From the NCBI GenBank assembly GCA_023052935.1, contig CM041297.1, positions 8,400,827 to 8,464,826 of the forward strand: a DNA stretch of 64,000 nt, given 5' to 3'. This DNA is from Piezodorus guildinii. Taxonomy: Eukaryota; Arthropoda; Insecta; Hemiptera; Pentatomidae. Below are positions 1-10,447 of the stretch, in pieces (position 1 is the first letter of the stretch; the number at the start of each line of letters is the position of its first letter). The position numbers and the translations under genes are program-made. The notes under the pieces are model-generated. The model ran no database searches and was not told where the DNA came from. It was given only the letters and a program-made list of their open reading frames with translations.

Positions 1-302
1 TCATTAATAGCCCCCTGACCCCACACTTCATTAATATTACGAGCCGTTTGCGCAGCGCTGCGCCCTAATTTAAATTCGTAAAAATAAATTTGACGAAAAT
101 CGCACTTTGACATTTTCGATTCAAGACCTTTGAACACACTGAACAAAACGATTTTACTAAACAAATTCATGGTGAAAGAGAGGGTATTAGATAAGGTTTG
201 TTTTGGTATAATAATGATCAACGTTAGGATTAGCTTTGTTTACACAATTGGAATTAAGATATTGCAATAGAGGAAACCTGCATTAATTTTGCATCAACCC
301 AA
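1..302 (-). mobile_element. mariner family 1, 5' end (cut by window edge)
   Basis: This is the reverse complement of the first ~300 bp of the mariner at 2434-3332, co-linear and almost identical by eye. It carries the terminal inverted repeat ending ...GCATCAACCC and the 5' leader, and enters the start of the transposase (the SKCDF region). The outer TA dinucleotide is at 303-304, followed directly by Jockey sequence, so the mariner seems to have landed in a Jockey fragment. The remainder lies outside the window, so whether this copy is full length cannot be told. Confidence 0.9.
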
Positions 303-304
303 TA

Positions 305-480
305 CATACAGAACATGGAGGTCTTTATGAATGATTTTTTTCGTGACAAATTAAGGAGCGTTGAGGATTTTACGAAGGATATTGGATTGTGAGGATTGTA
401 TACGGGAAGAATTGGATGGTTTAGTAGAGCCCCATAGCTTTACTCAAACTCTTCGAAAGTTCCTCCAAGCTCAGCCGTGC
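305..480 (-). pseudogene. Jockey LINE fragment, end of reverse-transcriptase ORF2
   Basis: Matches the full-length Jockey element (5990-11052) around 6290-6420. On the minus strand it encodes the degenerate post-RT stretch with LWGSTKPSNSS and ILRKILNAP. It is short, contains stops, and is bounded by the mariner end at 302. It is a dead 5'-truncated fragment. Confidence 0.8.
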
Positions 481-755
481 TTCTTTTTTTTATGAGCACA
501 TCATCCGCATGTGCCTAGTGCTGTGTAAGGCAATTGTAAATGGTTCGATTAGGATTGGTTCGTATTCTCCTCATAACTTTTCTCAATGCCAAGTTAAATA
601 GAATAGATGATAGATATAAATTATTCTGATAGCATTCCATGGATTTTTATCTTTACCCTGCTATAATGCATGGTCATTTTTGCTAGTCTAGTAAGCTTCC
701 TGAGAATTCCAAACTTTACCTTCAGTAGTTCCCCTTTATCAACACTGTCATAATA
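481..755 (-). pseudogene. Degenerate LINE reverse-transcriptase fragment
   Basis: A minus-strand reading near 490-520 gives H-A-D-D-V-L, resembling the catalytic [F/Y]-x-D-D box of LINE reverse transcriptases. The sequence that follows is decayed. It may belong to the same RTE-like family as 1440-2330, but the order of motifs shows it is a separate fragment. Confidence 0.4.
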
Positions 756-860
756 ATAATAATAATAATAATGGCTTTATTTCGTCCTTAATGGAAAAAT
801 AAGCCTCTCCAATAGGGAGGTACAATTCTGGTAATAAATTTAAAAATAAAACTTTAACAA
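748..860. repeat. (AAT)n tract and probable LINE 3' end
   Basis: An (AAT)n tract at about 748-772 precedes a segment reading GGCTTTATTTCGTCC. Several other LINE 3' ends in this window (21.15, 30.15, 45.55 kb) likewise start from an (AAT)n tail, so this may be a reverse-oriented 3' end. The family is not recognised. Confidence 0.35.
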
Positions 861-960
861 AATTTTCTGTTCTTGGTTCATGCTGCTATTTACAATATTT
901 ACATTTTAGAACTTATACGCAATAAATAAATATACGCACAATAAAACATTTCTTGCCTTG

Positions 961-1116
961 TTTTTTTTTTTTATTAATTAAAATATTTATTTATTGAGAA
1001 TTATTACAATCTGTTTCAGAATGAACAATAACAGTAATACTGATATGAGACCACATTCATACAATATATACAGAAAATAATAATAATAGTCAAATTTCAT
1101 AAAATAGAAAATAAAA

Positions 1117-1163
<47 letters not shown>

Positions 1164-1405
1164 AAAGAAACAAAACAAATCAAAACAACAACCTATAATT
1201 GAGATAAATAAAAAGATAGCAAATAAATAAACATCATACAAACAATGGTAACAATATACAATATTTACAACTGCTAAGAGGACCCCAGATTGAGCCTTTC
1301 CTCTTACTTGTGGAGGAAAAAAGCGGAATCCAAGAGATCACAGAGCCTCTCTCTCAGCCGCATCACTGGTCTTAGCCAGTAGAGGCTGAGTTAGGGCGCA
1401 ATAGC
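961..1405 (-). mobile_element. Jockey-2 LINE 3' UTR fragment
   Basis: A poly(T) at 961-972 is the complement of a poly(A) tail. The segment matches, inverted, the 3' UTR at 35327-35760: both contain CTCAGCCTC-ACTGGCT, ATTCCGCTTTTT and TTGTAAATATTGTATA. No coding part is left, so this is a 5'-truncated retrotransposed 3' end. It contains a (TA)n microsatellite at about 1121-1158. Confidence 0.7.
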
Positions 1406-1439
1406 CTCTTGCCTTGTTAAAACCATAATTTATAACCAT

Positions 1440-2330
1440 GTAACGATAGATTTGTTTTCACATTATTCTACATTCGCCTATTTCTGGCCACTGTAGCCCA
1501 ACAGTCCCCCACTACTTGCACTAGTTCCTCCTCCACCTCGTCAGTGGTCTTCTTCGTCATCTCTTTAGGTTGTCTTGGAATCCACTCGGTAGCAATTGTA
1601 GACCATCTTCTGGAATCCAACTTAGCCACATGACCTGCCCACCTCATTTCAATATATGTGAATTCTTTGGTAAGGTTTTCAGGATAACTTGTTTTGTTTT
1701 TTTGTTGGTGATACAATCTTTACATTTAATATTTAGTATACTTCTTGAAAATTGGAGCTGTGTCCTTGAAAGTTGTTCGATGTCTTTGCTGGTCATAGAC
1801 CAGGTCTGCGAGCCATATAAAAAAATAACAGGGTAAACACAAGTTTCAAGGACTCTAGCCTTCAATGTTGGAGGTAACTGACTTTTAAAGATTTTATTAA
1901 ACTCCAGTATTTTTTCCATTCCATATTTATCCTTATATTTATTTCTGCTTTCTTGCTTTTTAATGAGATAGATTGACCTAAATAGATGTAATGATCACAA
2001 ACAAAGCGACCTGATTTTTAATTTTTACTTTCCTTTGCCTGATTTCATCATGATCTTTGTTCTTTCAGTAATGATGACCAATCTCACGGTCTCACATTGT
2101 ATCAAGAGTTCCTCAACCATATCATTAATATCTGTTATTGAATTGGCAAAGATAACCATATCATCTGCGAATTAAAACTGTCCCATGCTTGCTTGAAATC
2201 GATGAATAGACAGTGGAGGTTAATGTTGAATGTTCCTCTTTCAAGAATCGCCTTAACGAAATGATCTGATCGATGGCCAGAAACACCACTGATAGTCACC
2301 CAGTACCAGTTAAGAGCACTTCATCAGCCG
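1440..2330 (-). pseudogene. RTE-like LINE reverse transcriptase remnant (LINE-G)
   Basis: Read on the minus strand from 2330 downward: an RT motif-A-like FIDFKQAWDSF (about 2190-2230), then directly FADDMVIFANS (motif C, about 2150-2180), a post-RT segment with VYPVIFLYGSQTW (about 1800-1840) and RWAGHVAKL (about 1620). The order is normal, but the part between motifs A and C is deleted and frames are broken. The LYG-x-x-TW and RWAGHVA-type motifs are common in RTE-like elements of arthropods. The clade call is inferred. Confidence 0.65.
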
Positions 2331-2433
2331 TCTGTTAAATAATACAGAAAATACCTGATAAACTGTATATGGTAATGCTATCCCTCTATAATTATTACGA
2401 AATAGTATGTCGCCTTTTTACAGAGAATAAATA

Positions 2434-3332
2434 TTGGGTTGATGCAAAATTAATGCAGGTTTCCTCTATTGCAATATCTTAATTCCAATTGTGTAAACAA
2501 AGCTAATCCTAACGTTGATCATTATTATACCAAAACAAACCTTATCTAATACCCTCTCTTTCACCATGAATTTGTTTAGTAAAATCGTTTTGTTCAGTGT
2601 GTTCAAAGGTCTTGAATCGAAAATGTCAAAGTGCGATTTTCGTCAAATTTATTTTTACGAATTTAAATTAGGGCGCAGCGCTGCGCAAACGGCTCGTAAT
2701 ATTAATGAAGTGTGGGGTCAGGGGGCTATTAATGAGTGCACGGTGCAGCGTTGGTTCCAGAAGTTTCGCAGAGGAGATTTCGACCTCGAAGACAAGGAAG
2801 GTCGGGGCCGTCATCTTGCTCTGGACAACGACCAGCTGAGGTCAAAAGTGGAAGAAGACCCAACCAAAACCACACGAGAAATGGCGGCGGAACTCGGAAC
2901 TCAAAAATTGCAACGGCTTTGCCCAGCATTGATGAATCGGAAGGGGCCGATCCTGCTCCACGATAACGCCAGACCACACGTTGCACAACCAACGCTTCGA
3001 CGACTGCACGAGTTGGGCTACGAAGTTCTCCAACATCCGCCTTATTCACCTGACCTCTCTCCTACAGACTTCCACTTTTTCAGGCATCTGGACAACTTTT
3101 TGAGGGAGAAAAATTTTCAAAACCAGGACGACATTGAAAATTCTTTTCGTGATTTCATTGAGTCCAGGGATTCGGATTTTTTTTCTGGTGGAATAAGAAA
3201 GCTTGTTGAACGTTGGCAAAAGTGCATTGATTCAGATGGAAATTATTTTGATTAAATATATATGGTTAAAGTAAAGATATGGCGTATTTACAATACCTAC
3301 TAAAAACCTGCATTAATTTTGCATCAACCCAA
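2434..3332 (+). mobile_element. mariner family 1, internally deleted copy with perfect TIRs
   Basis: Perfect 29-bp terminal inverted repeats occupy 2434-2462 (starting TTGGGTTGATGC) and 3304-3332, flanked by TA at 2432-2433 and 3333-3334 as expected of Tc1/mariner insertion. The element is 899 bp, whereas autonomous mariners are about 1.3 kb. The shortfall is an in-frame deletion inside the transposase. Intact ends suggest it could still be moved by a transposase supplied elsewhere. Confidence 0.95.
2623..3255 (+). CDS. mariner transposase, in-frame internally deleted (210 aa)
   Basis: Starting at the Met of MSKCDFRQIYFYEFKLG, the product has the N-terminal helix-turn-helix typical of mariner (SAAQTARNI, VQRWFQKF). 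After REMAAELG the sequence jumps to the second catalytic block, LLHDNARPHVA, then YSPDLSPTDFHFF. The Asp of HDN and the Asp of SPTD are separated by 34 residues, the mariner D34D spacing. About 130 residues are missing, including the second HTH and the first catalytic Asp, so a cut-and-paste activity is not expected. The open frame also extends upstream to 2515, but MSKCDF is the better start by family comparison. It could make a DNA-binding fragment; that is speculation. Confidence 0.85.
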   Translation: MSKCDFRQIYFYEFKLGRSAAQTARNINEVWGQGAINECTVQRWFQKFRRGDFDLEDKEGRGRHLALDNDQLRSKVEEDPTKTTREMAAELGTQKLQRLCPALMNRKGPILLHDNARPHVAQPTLRRLHELGYEVLQHPPYSPDLSPTDFHFFRHLDNFLREKNFQNQDDIENSFRDFIESRDSDFFSGGIRKLVERWQKCIDSDGNYFD

Positions 3333-3407
3333 TAAATTAAGATTAAGTAAATTATGATTAATTGAAATCTGTCTTCAATTTCTGAAACTCCAGATTTAAT
3401 CTGTAAC

Positions 3408-4361
3408 ACGCCCATCCCATCCTAACACTTTCCTTTCTACCTATGCTGATGACACATGTGTGTTATCTGTCAATGCTGATCCAACTATTGCCTCTCAAAC
3501 TCTCCAATCCCACATCAGAGACCTTGAAGTATGGTGTCATAGCTGGAGAATTAAAATAAATGCCAACAAATCCAACCAAATTACCTTTACCCTTTGTCGT
3601 AAACCAATGACATCCTGCCCTACTGTCTCCTTCAATAATACTCCTCTTGTCCCGGTTGAACAGATCCGATATCTAGAACTACACCTTGGCAAACGCCTTA
3701 CATGGAACCTTCATACAAGACTGAAACGACAAGAAACTGCACGACGTTTTCGACTACTTCAACACTTACTAGACAAACGTTCTAATATTCCACTTAACTA
3801 CAAAAGGCTCATCTACATGACTATCATACGGCCTATATGGACTTACGGAGTAGAGCTTTGGGGCTCTACTAAACCATCAAATTCTTCCCGTATCCAATCC
3901 CTACAATCCAAAATCCTTCGTGAAATCCTCAATGCTCCTTATTTTGTAACTAATAAACTGATCCACAAAAACCTTAATATTCGTATGTTGCTGATTTGGC
4001 CCGTACCATTCCTTTCATGACAAACTCCATTCCCACCCTATCACAAATAAACTCATCCATAAAGACCTAATGTTCCATTGGTTGCTTATCTGGCCCGAAC
4101 CAGATATCACTCCTTCCATGAAAAACTACACTCCCACTCTAACTCACTAGTTTCAATCCTTTCTTCCTCTTCAATTCCCGACAATCCTCCGAGGCGTCTG
4201 AAAAGGAGATGGCCCCGAGACCTAGTTTAGAATAGTTACAGGAGTGCTACCATTGGGTAGTTCTTCTACAAGTATTTTTCATGTCATTTTTCTTATGTCA
4301 TATTTACTTGATGTATTTTTTTTAGTACAGTTGTAAATTTCAATAAATTATGTTAAAAAAA
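3408..4361 (+). pseudogene. Jockey LINE 3' part: RT C-terminal half, 3' UTR, poly(A)
   Basis: Begins with HPNTFLSTYADDTCVLS (RT motif C) and continues in one frame to about 4020 through ITFTLCRKPMTSCPTVSF and YKRLIYMTIIRPIWTYG, matching the ORF2 end of the element at 5990-11052. After 4020 there is an imperfect duplication of about 90 bp and stops. The 3' UTR ends ATTTCAATAAAT followed by poly(A) at about 4346-4361. It is a 5'-truncated copy. Confidence 0.88.
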
Positions 4362-5160
4362 AAAAAAAATCGTTAACACATGTTTTCGTCGCTGCAGGAG
4401 AAATAAGATCGAGAATTTCGTGCTCCTACATTTCTCCCGGGAAGATATATCCGATATTACATTATCCTCGAATGTTTCGATATTATACATCTCAGTTAGT
4501 GTTAGGATGGAGGGACTCTGATTGAGCAGGCGATACAAACATCAACGACGACCTACGAAAAACAGTTTGACCCCGCCCTACTCTACTGTACCTACCCTAT
4601 CCTACTACAGGAAACTTGTTCGAAATTCCCATTAAACTTCAGAAATGGTGTTTGTTTTGACGAGGTGAAAATAGATGGCGTACCCTCCCGCATTGGTTAA
4701 ATCCCTATCAAATCTCGATCGCTTTTGATTTTAGTTTAGTTTGTGTTTCTCAATTATAGATAACGTCACCCGCCAATATAGCAAACATCTGCAAAGCGGC
4801 TAGTGACGATTTAATCCATACTGAGTTTTCTTTTATTTGATTAAGTCCTTGTAATAAGTTTCATCAATTGTAAATTTGATTGGCCTACTTCAAAAAGAAC
4901 CAGGAACCTCCGTTCCATTATCCTTCGGCAGGACCCCTCCCCTCTACCAGACAGGTCCTGAGGTTGCGAGCCGGCCCCGACCTTCAACCTGCAACCTCAG
5001 AGGTTACTTCCATCAGACTTCTGAATCCCTAATTACGGGTCAACTTATATCAAAAAATGAATTCTGCATTTTCTCATATACAAATGAAATGCTGAAATCT
5101 TTTAAATAATGAGCTGATATAGAGTTTTTTTTTTCAGTAAAATATTATTTAAATATAGTT
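4362..5160. other. No gene recognised
   Basis: Mixed-composition sequence with short open frames only. No TE protein motif, tRNA or clear repeat was recognised. Confidence 0.5.
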
Positions 5161-5440
5161 AGCGGCGTGTTCTGGTGGATAAAGATCTAGTCTACTCCGG
5201 GTCCTGGGTTTGAATCCCGGCTGTGACAGAATATTATTAGTCTGTTATGTCAGCAATGAGGTGACCGATGAGGTATGGAGACCCTCGTGGAGCACACCCA
5301 GCCTCTATAAAGTGGGTACCAAACCCTGGCGGCTGAGCTTGATCTCGGCCTAATCACCTCCTTGCACACAATGTTACTCCTAAACAGCCCTAGCTCCTAC
5401 ATGGGTTGTAAAGTTACCGTTTTTTTTCTTTTTTTCTTTA
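5161..5440 (+). mobile_element. tRNA-derived SINE family 1
   Basis: The head starts AGCGGCGTG and carries a pol III A box (TCTGGTGGATAAAG, slightly diverged) and B box (GGGTTTGAATCCCGG). The body contains GGTATGGAGACCCTC and CCTCTATAAAGTGGGTACC, which recur in the copy at 27527-27834. It ends in a T-rich run (GTTTTTTTTC). The tRNA head lacks a proper acceptor stem, so it is a SINE and not a functional tRNA gene. Confidence 0.8.
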
Positions 5441-5977
5441 AATATATGATTACTAATATCTCTCCGATTCAATTTTGATTGTTACTAATATAATTTTTTT
5501 AGGAAAACTAACAATTAAGTGAAGTTTTGGGTAAATATATATAAGTCTTTATAAAGTATCGGAAACAAATGTGGATATGTTTCTATTTATTCTTCAAGCG
5601 CTCCCTATGCAAAATCAAACTGCTTTAACCAAATTACAATTCCCCATTCAATTCATAGTTTTGACCCAAGATCCATTAACAGCGATCATAAAACTTAAGC
5701 ATAATTATTTTATTTTCAATTTCAAATGTTAATTAGTGACGGTGGAGGGAAGGGCGCTTTTAAATAGGCAATATAAAATAAAGAAAAAAAAAATTATATA
5801 AACATGTATAATTTGTTACTTTCTGTTTATTTTGTTTATTCTACTATGCTGTTTAATGCTTATCTATTATCCTATTGTGATTTGTTGCGTTTCATGTTTA
5901 TTACTTATGATTGTTATTAATTGCTGTTTGTTATGTATAGCCTGACCAGGCTCTATTTGTATGGGGAACCCCCAAAG
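5441..5977 (+). mobile_element. AT-rich stretch ending in the 3' end of an unidentified LINE
   Basis: Nothing is recognisable up to about 5930. From there CCTGACCAGGCTC ... CCCCAAAGACAAATAAAC looks like a LINE 3' UTR with an AATAAA signal. Its expected poly(A) is not here but at 11065-11086, on the other side of the Jockey insertion, so 5940-5989 plus the later A tract appear to be the split 3' end of a plus-strand element. Confidence 0.5.
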
Positions 5978-5989
5978 ACAAATAAACTT
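5978..5989. repeat. Target-site duplication, left copy
   Basis: ACAAATAAACTT, repeated exactly at 11053-11064 on the far side of the Jockey element. The last two T residues merge with the poly(T) that represents the element's poly(A) tail. Confidence 0.85.
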
Positions 5990-6124
5990 TTTTTTTTTAA
6001 ACATATTTATTGATATTTACAACTGTATTAAATAAAAATACATCAAGTAAATGTGATGGTAATATGTAAAACTGTCATGAAATAATGTAGAGACACTACC
6101 CAGTGGCAGCACTCTAAAAACACT

Positions 6125-8816
6125 CTAAACTAGAAGGTCCCGTGGCCATCTTCTTTTCAGACGCCTCGGAGGATTATCAGGGATTGAAGATGAAGCAAGG
6201 ACTGAAACTAATGGATTGTAGTGGGAATGGAGCTTTTCATGGAAGGAATGGTACCTGGTTCGGGCTAAGTCAGCAACATATGGAATATTAAGGTCTTTAT
6301 GAATGAGTGTGTTTGTGACAAAATAAGGAGCATTGAGGATTTTCCGAAGGATTTTGGATTGTAAGGACTGGATACGAGAGGAATTCGATGGTTTAGTAGA
6401 GCCCCATAGCTCTACTCCGTAAGTCCATATCGGTCTTATGATGGTCATATAAATGAGTCTTTTGTAATTAAGTGGAAGTTTGGAGCGTTTGTCCAGTAAG
6501 TGTTGAAGTAGTCGAAAACGTCGGGCAGTTTCTTGTCGTTTAAGTCTTGTATGGGGGTTCCAAGTTAGACGTTTGTCAAGGTGGAGTCCTAGGTATCGAA
6601 TCTGTTCAACAGGGGCTAGTGGAGTGTCATTAAAGGATACTGTAGGGCAGGAAGTCATTGGTTTACGACGAAGGGTAAAGGTTATCTGGTGGGATTTGTT
6701 AGAATTAATTTTATCCTCCAATTCTGGCACCATACTTCAAGATCTCGGATGTGGGATTGAAGAGTGTGGGAGGCAGTAACTGGATCATTATCTACTGATA
6801 GCACACACGTGTCATCAGCATAGGTAGAAAGGAATGTGTTAGGATGGGTTGGGATATCAGCTGTATAGACTGTATAAAGTACAGGTCCTAGGATGCTGCC
6901 TTGAGGAACACCAGCAGATTGAGAAAACAGGGAGGAATAGGAACGATTGTGATTTATTTTGAAAGATCTATCAGCGAGGTAGGACTGGATAATAAGAAAA
7001 TAGGTAGGAGGGAGGAATAGACGGAGCTTGTAAAGCAATCCAGGGTGCCAGACTCGGTCAAAGGCCTGTTCTACATCGAAAAGGCTCCCGTGCAGTACAA
7101 TCCGCGCTCCAACGCAGAGGAGACAACATCAACCACACGATGACATTGCTGGATAGTGGAGTGAGATGTACGGAAACCGAATTGATGATCTGGAATAATA
7201 TGATGGGAATCAAGGATTGGATATATACGTTTCAGAAGGAGTTTTTCTAGAATTTTACCCATTATACATAAAAGAGAAATAGGACGGTAGGAAGATGGAT
7301 TTTCAGGTGACTTTTTGGGTTTAGGGATCATTTTTACTATGGACAATTTCCAGGAGGCAGGAAAATAAGTAGTACGGAGTACGGCATTATAGATGTAGGT
7401 AAGGAATAGAATGGCTTTTTGAGGGAGATGCTTCAAGATATAGGAAGTGATTAAGTCATGGCCAGGAGCTTTTCGGGCAGGTAATCTGTGTATGATATTG
7501 GATATTTCGGAAGGATGGAATGCTTTAGGTGGAAGGGTCATTGGGAGGGAATAGTTAGGTCTTTTCTATCATTTTAAGGTGATTGGGGTTAAGGATATCT
7601 GGATGTGGAGTATAAGTATTGTAAAGATGTTGTCCGAATATCTGAGCTTTCTCTTCGTCAGTTCTTGTCCAGATTTGGTTTTCAGTCAAGAGTGGATGGT
7701 TACAGTCTTTGAACCTAAGTAGTTTTTTTGTGGTTGTCCATAATGATTTGTCTGTTGTAGTAAGGTTTTCAGTAAATCTGAGTAAATTTTGAATTTTGTA
7801 TGTTTTTATTTCCGACTTGAGTTTGTTAGTTAGTTTGGTATAATAAGTTTTGTCAGTTGGGTATCGAGTCTTATGCCACTTCGATCTCGCTCTGCGCTTT
7901 TCCTTTATTAAGAATCGAATGTGCTGTGGCAGATCTGTATGTTGAGTGTCATTAATGTTGGTGGTCTTTGTGTTGTCAATTATACTACAAGTTATGGAGT
8001 CAGTCAGTTTTTTAACAGCTGTATCAATATCATTGTTTGTCTTGAGTGGAGTGTTCAAGTCCAATTTGCTTTCCAGGTCAAGTCGAAATATGTCCCAGTT
8101 TACTCGTCCATTGATCAATGTAGGTGGAAGGGGTTGAGGAACAAAACTGGAATGTAAGGAAAGCAAAACCGGGCTATGATCTGATGAAAGGTCGTTCAGT
8201 GATCTGATTGTGGTTTGGGAGGAGGAAATTTGTGAGGTGATAAATATGTCCAGGATATCAGGTTTTTTTTTTAAGGATGTCGGCCAATACGTGGGATTCA
8301 TAGGTGAGAGGACAGTATAGCTATGGGAAATAGAGACACTAGAAAGGAGATTACCTCGGGAGTTGGAAGTGCGGCAACCCCACCGTTGGTGTTTAGCATT
8401 ATAGTCTCCTCCAGCGATAAAGCGCGGTCCGAGGGATCGAAACAGGGTTTCAAGTTGGTTATGGAAAGGGAAACACCAGGAGGACAATATACAGCTGAGA
8501 GGGTGAGATGAAAAGGACGAGTTGGAATGGTCACTGAGGTTGATTGTATGGCGTCAGTTGGAGTAGAAGGAATAAGGGAATGAGGCAAGGATTTATGGAT
8601 AAGGATGCATGACCCGGCATGGGAAGTGTTGTCTGGGTGGTCCGATCTATATGTGGTGTAGTCACGTATGTAAAAACGTGTTCGTTGTGTAAAGGGCGTT
8701 TCAGTCAAGAGAGCTACGTCAATATGGTTGTCATGGAGGAAAATGTCCAGTTCGTCACGGTGGTTGAGTAGGCCGTTAGCGTTCCACAAAAGGATGGCTA
8801 GGGGCTTTACACTCAT
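6125..8816 (-). pseudogene. Jockey-1 ORF2: APE-type endonuclease and reverse transcriptase, frameshifted
   Basis: The protein copies element RNA into DNA at a nicked target. The ATG at 8816-8814 overlaps the ORF1 stop. Endonuclease motifs: ILLWNANGL at the N-terminus, FIAGGDYNAKH and LSSDHSPVLLS. RT motifs: MIPKPKKSPENPSSYRPISL, FGFRTSHSTIQQ, AGVPQGSILGPVLY and YADDTCVLS, then a conserved tail to RRLKRRWPRDLL. Reading frame changes occur at about 8450-8490, 7560, 7085 and 6715, so no full-length product is possible. There is no RNase H domain, as usual in Jockey. The decay contrasts with the intact ORF1. Confidence 0.92.
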
Positions 8817-10447
8817 CGTGGGAGATTGAATGGGATTTGGGTAAGGATTCTAGTAAGAAGGGTGATTAGTGGTTGAATGGTATTTCTAAGATCTGAAAGA
8901 AAAGACTGGAGAATGGAGCATATGTTGGAAGGGTCTTGGTAGGGATACGGATGTGGGTAAGAGACTTGTGCAGGATGATTTGTATGGTCCGGATCGTTGG
9001 CTTGGGGCTGGACTCGCCGTGGAGTACGATGATGTTCAGTCCGCTGAGGTACTTGAGGCGAGGGGTTTATTTGACTTGGTTGAACTGAAGGAGATGGTAT
9101 TTGGGGAGGATGTTCAGGAGGCAATTTTACACGTAAGGGTGTATGGGGAGGAACGGATAGGTGTACAGGTTGCGGGTTAGGATGGGAGGAAGGAGGCTTG
9201 GTTAGGGATTTAGGAGGCGCCTGTCTTTGTGGCTGTTGATGCTTGATGATCTCGGAGAGATGTTTTTTTGAGTGCTCTGTAGTTTCCCTGACTGCAGTTG
9301 TTGTAGTTGGCTGCTGGACGATGGTACCTGTTCGTTTTTGAATTTCTGGGTAGTTATTCAAATTGTCCAAATCAGGCACCTGCGTGCGAATATTCTGCTC
9401 CACTCGTAATTCCGCTAGGTGGTGTGTCCTCTGCTTAAGAAGATTTTTGTATACGCTACAGCCCCTATAGCTAGCCGGATGGCCTTCACCACAAAGTGCG
9501 CACTTTGCAGTCTCATTAGGGGGTTTAAGGCATGTGTCAGAGGCATGTGGCCCGGCACATTTAACACATCTAGCAGGGTGATAGCAGTAGGACTTCGTGT
9601 GTCCTAATGATTGACATCTAGTGCACTGTACGATAATTGTCTTTTGTCTAGGCTCTTCAAACCGAACGGTCGAATATACTAGCCGTCTAACTTGAAATAT
9701 CTCCGTGTTATTCCTGGCTGGCTCCAGATCCACGAAAAACAAGGGCAAAGCATATTTTTCTTTGGGGTGTGTTACACATGAGATATTCCTAACATTATGG
9801 CCAATTTCTTCTAGGCCGCATTTGATGGCTTCAGTAGGAGTGGATGAGTGGAGTCCTCTCAGAACTACTCTGTATGGTTTATCTTGTTTTAACTGGTAGC
9901 AGTGGAAGTCAAAATTTTTATTATTTAAATAAGTGATAAGTTTTTTATAGCTCTCCTTATTGGTGGTATTTATTTTTATATCATTTATTCTTGAAAAACA
10001 TTGAAAGTTTGACAGGCCTATGAGATCAGAAATTTCTTTGCCGAACGAGAGGAAATTATTTATATTTGATACAAATATTGGAGGTGGTTCCGGGTCAGAA
10101 AATCCTTGTTCCGGGAGCTGGTTTTTATTGGTGGCGTTAGCAGAAGTGCTAGAGGTAGAAGCTGGTGATTTTGAATGTGCGGTTGAAGACGGTCCGGGTA
10201 AAGATGGCGCCGTTGACTCATTTAGGTTGGCTGCAGTGGTACTGCGAGTTTTAGGTGGTGATGGCTGTTTTGTCTTAGCCGCTTTATTTTTTTTTTTATT
10301 TGGCGAGTTACCAGCCGAGTTAGTGTTCTTTCTCTGGCGTTTCTGTAGAGTCCGTGGCTTTAAATACTGTGAGTCTGACTCGCTTATCTCAGAAAAGGGA
10401 GTCTCCTCCTCCGAGTCGTCACAAGATGGAGTCTTATCTAGATCCAT
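8813..10447 (-). CDS. Jockey-1 ORF1, gag-like zinc-knuckle RNA-binding protein (544 aa)
   Basis: The family role is to bind element RNA and form the ribonucleoprotein. The N-terminal ~110 residues are rich in K, S, P and T with a basic stretch (RKNTNSAGNSPNKKKNKAAK). A PRE_C2HC-like region lies around residues 190-260, then three zinc knuckles at about 275-330: CTRCQSLGHTKSYC (C-x2-C-x4-H-x4-C), CVKCAGPHASDTC (C-x2-C-x3-H-x4-C) and CALCGEGHPASYRGC (C-x2-C-x3-H-x6-C). The C-terminal ~170 residues are very rich in P, Q and H. The frame is uninterrupted, and its stop overlaps the ORF2 start as ATGA. This is close to Jockey/X-element gag in layout. Confidence 0.93.
   Translation of the reverse strand: MDLDKTPSCDDSEEETPFSEISESDSQYLKPRTLQKRQRKNTNSAGNSPNKKKNKAAKTKQPSPPKTRSTTAANLNESTAPSLPGPSSTAHSKSPASTSSTSANATNKNQLPEQGFSDPEPPPIFVSNINNFLSFGKEISDLIGLSNFQCFSRINDIKINTTNKESYKKLITYLNNKNFDFHCYQLKQDKPYRVVLRGLHSSTPTEAIKCGLEEIGHNVRNISCVTHPKEKYALPLFFVDLEPARNNTEIFQVRRLVYSTVRFEEPRQKTIIVQCTRCQSLGHTKSYCYHPARCVKCAGPHASDTCLKPPNETAKCALCGEGHPASYRGCSVYKNLLKQRTHHLAELRVEQNIRTQVPDLDNLNNYPEIQKRTGTIVQQPTTTTAVRETTEHSKKHLSEIIKHQQPQRQAPPKSLTKPPSSHPNPQPVHLSVPPHTPLRVKLPPEHPPQIPSPSVQPSQINPSPQVPQRTEHHRTPRRVQPQANDPDHTNHPAQVSYPHPYPYQDPSNICSILQSFLSDLRNTIQPLITLLTRILTQIPFNLPR

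Noticed and set aside
2729..3049. Minus-strand and alternative plus-strand frames within the mariner
   Set aside because: Shadows of the transposase frame.
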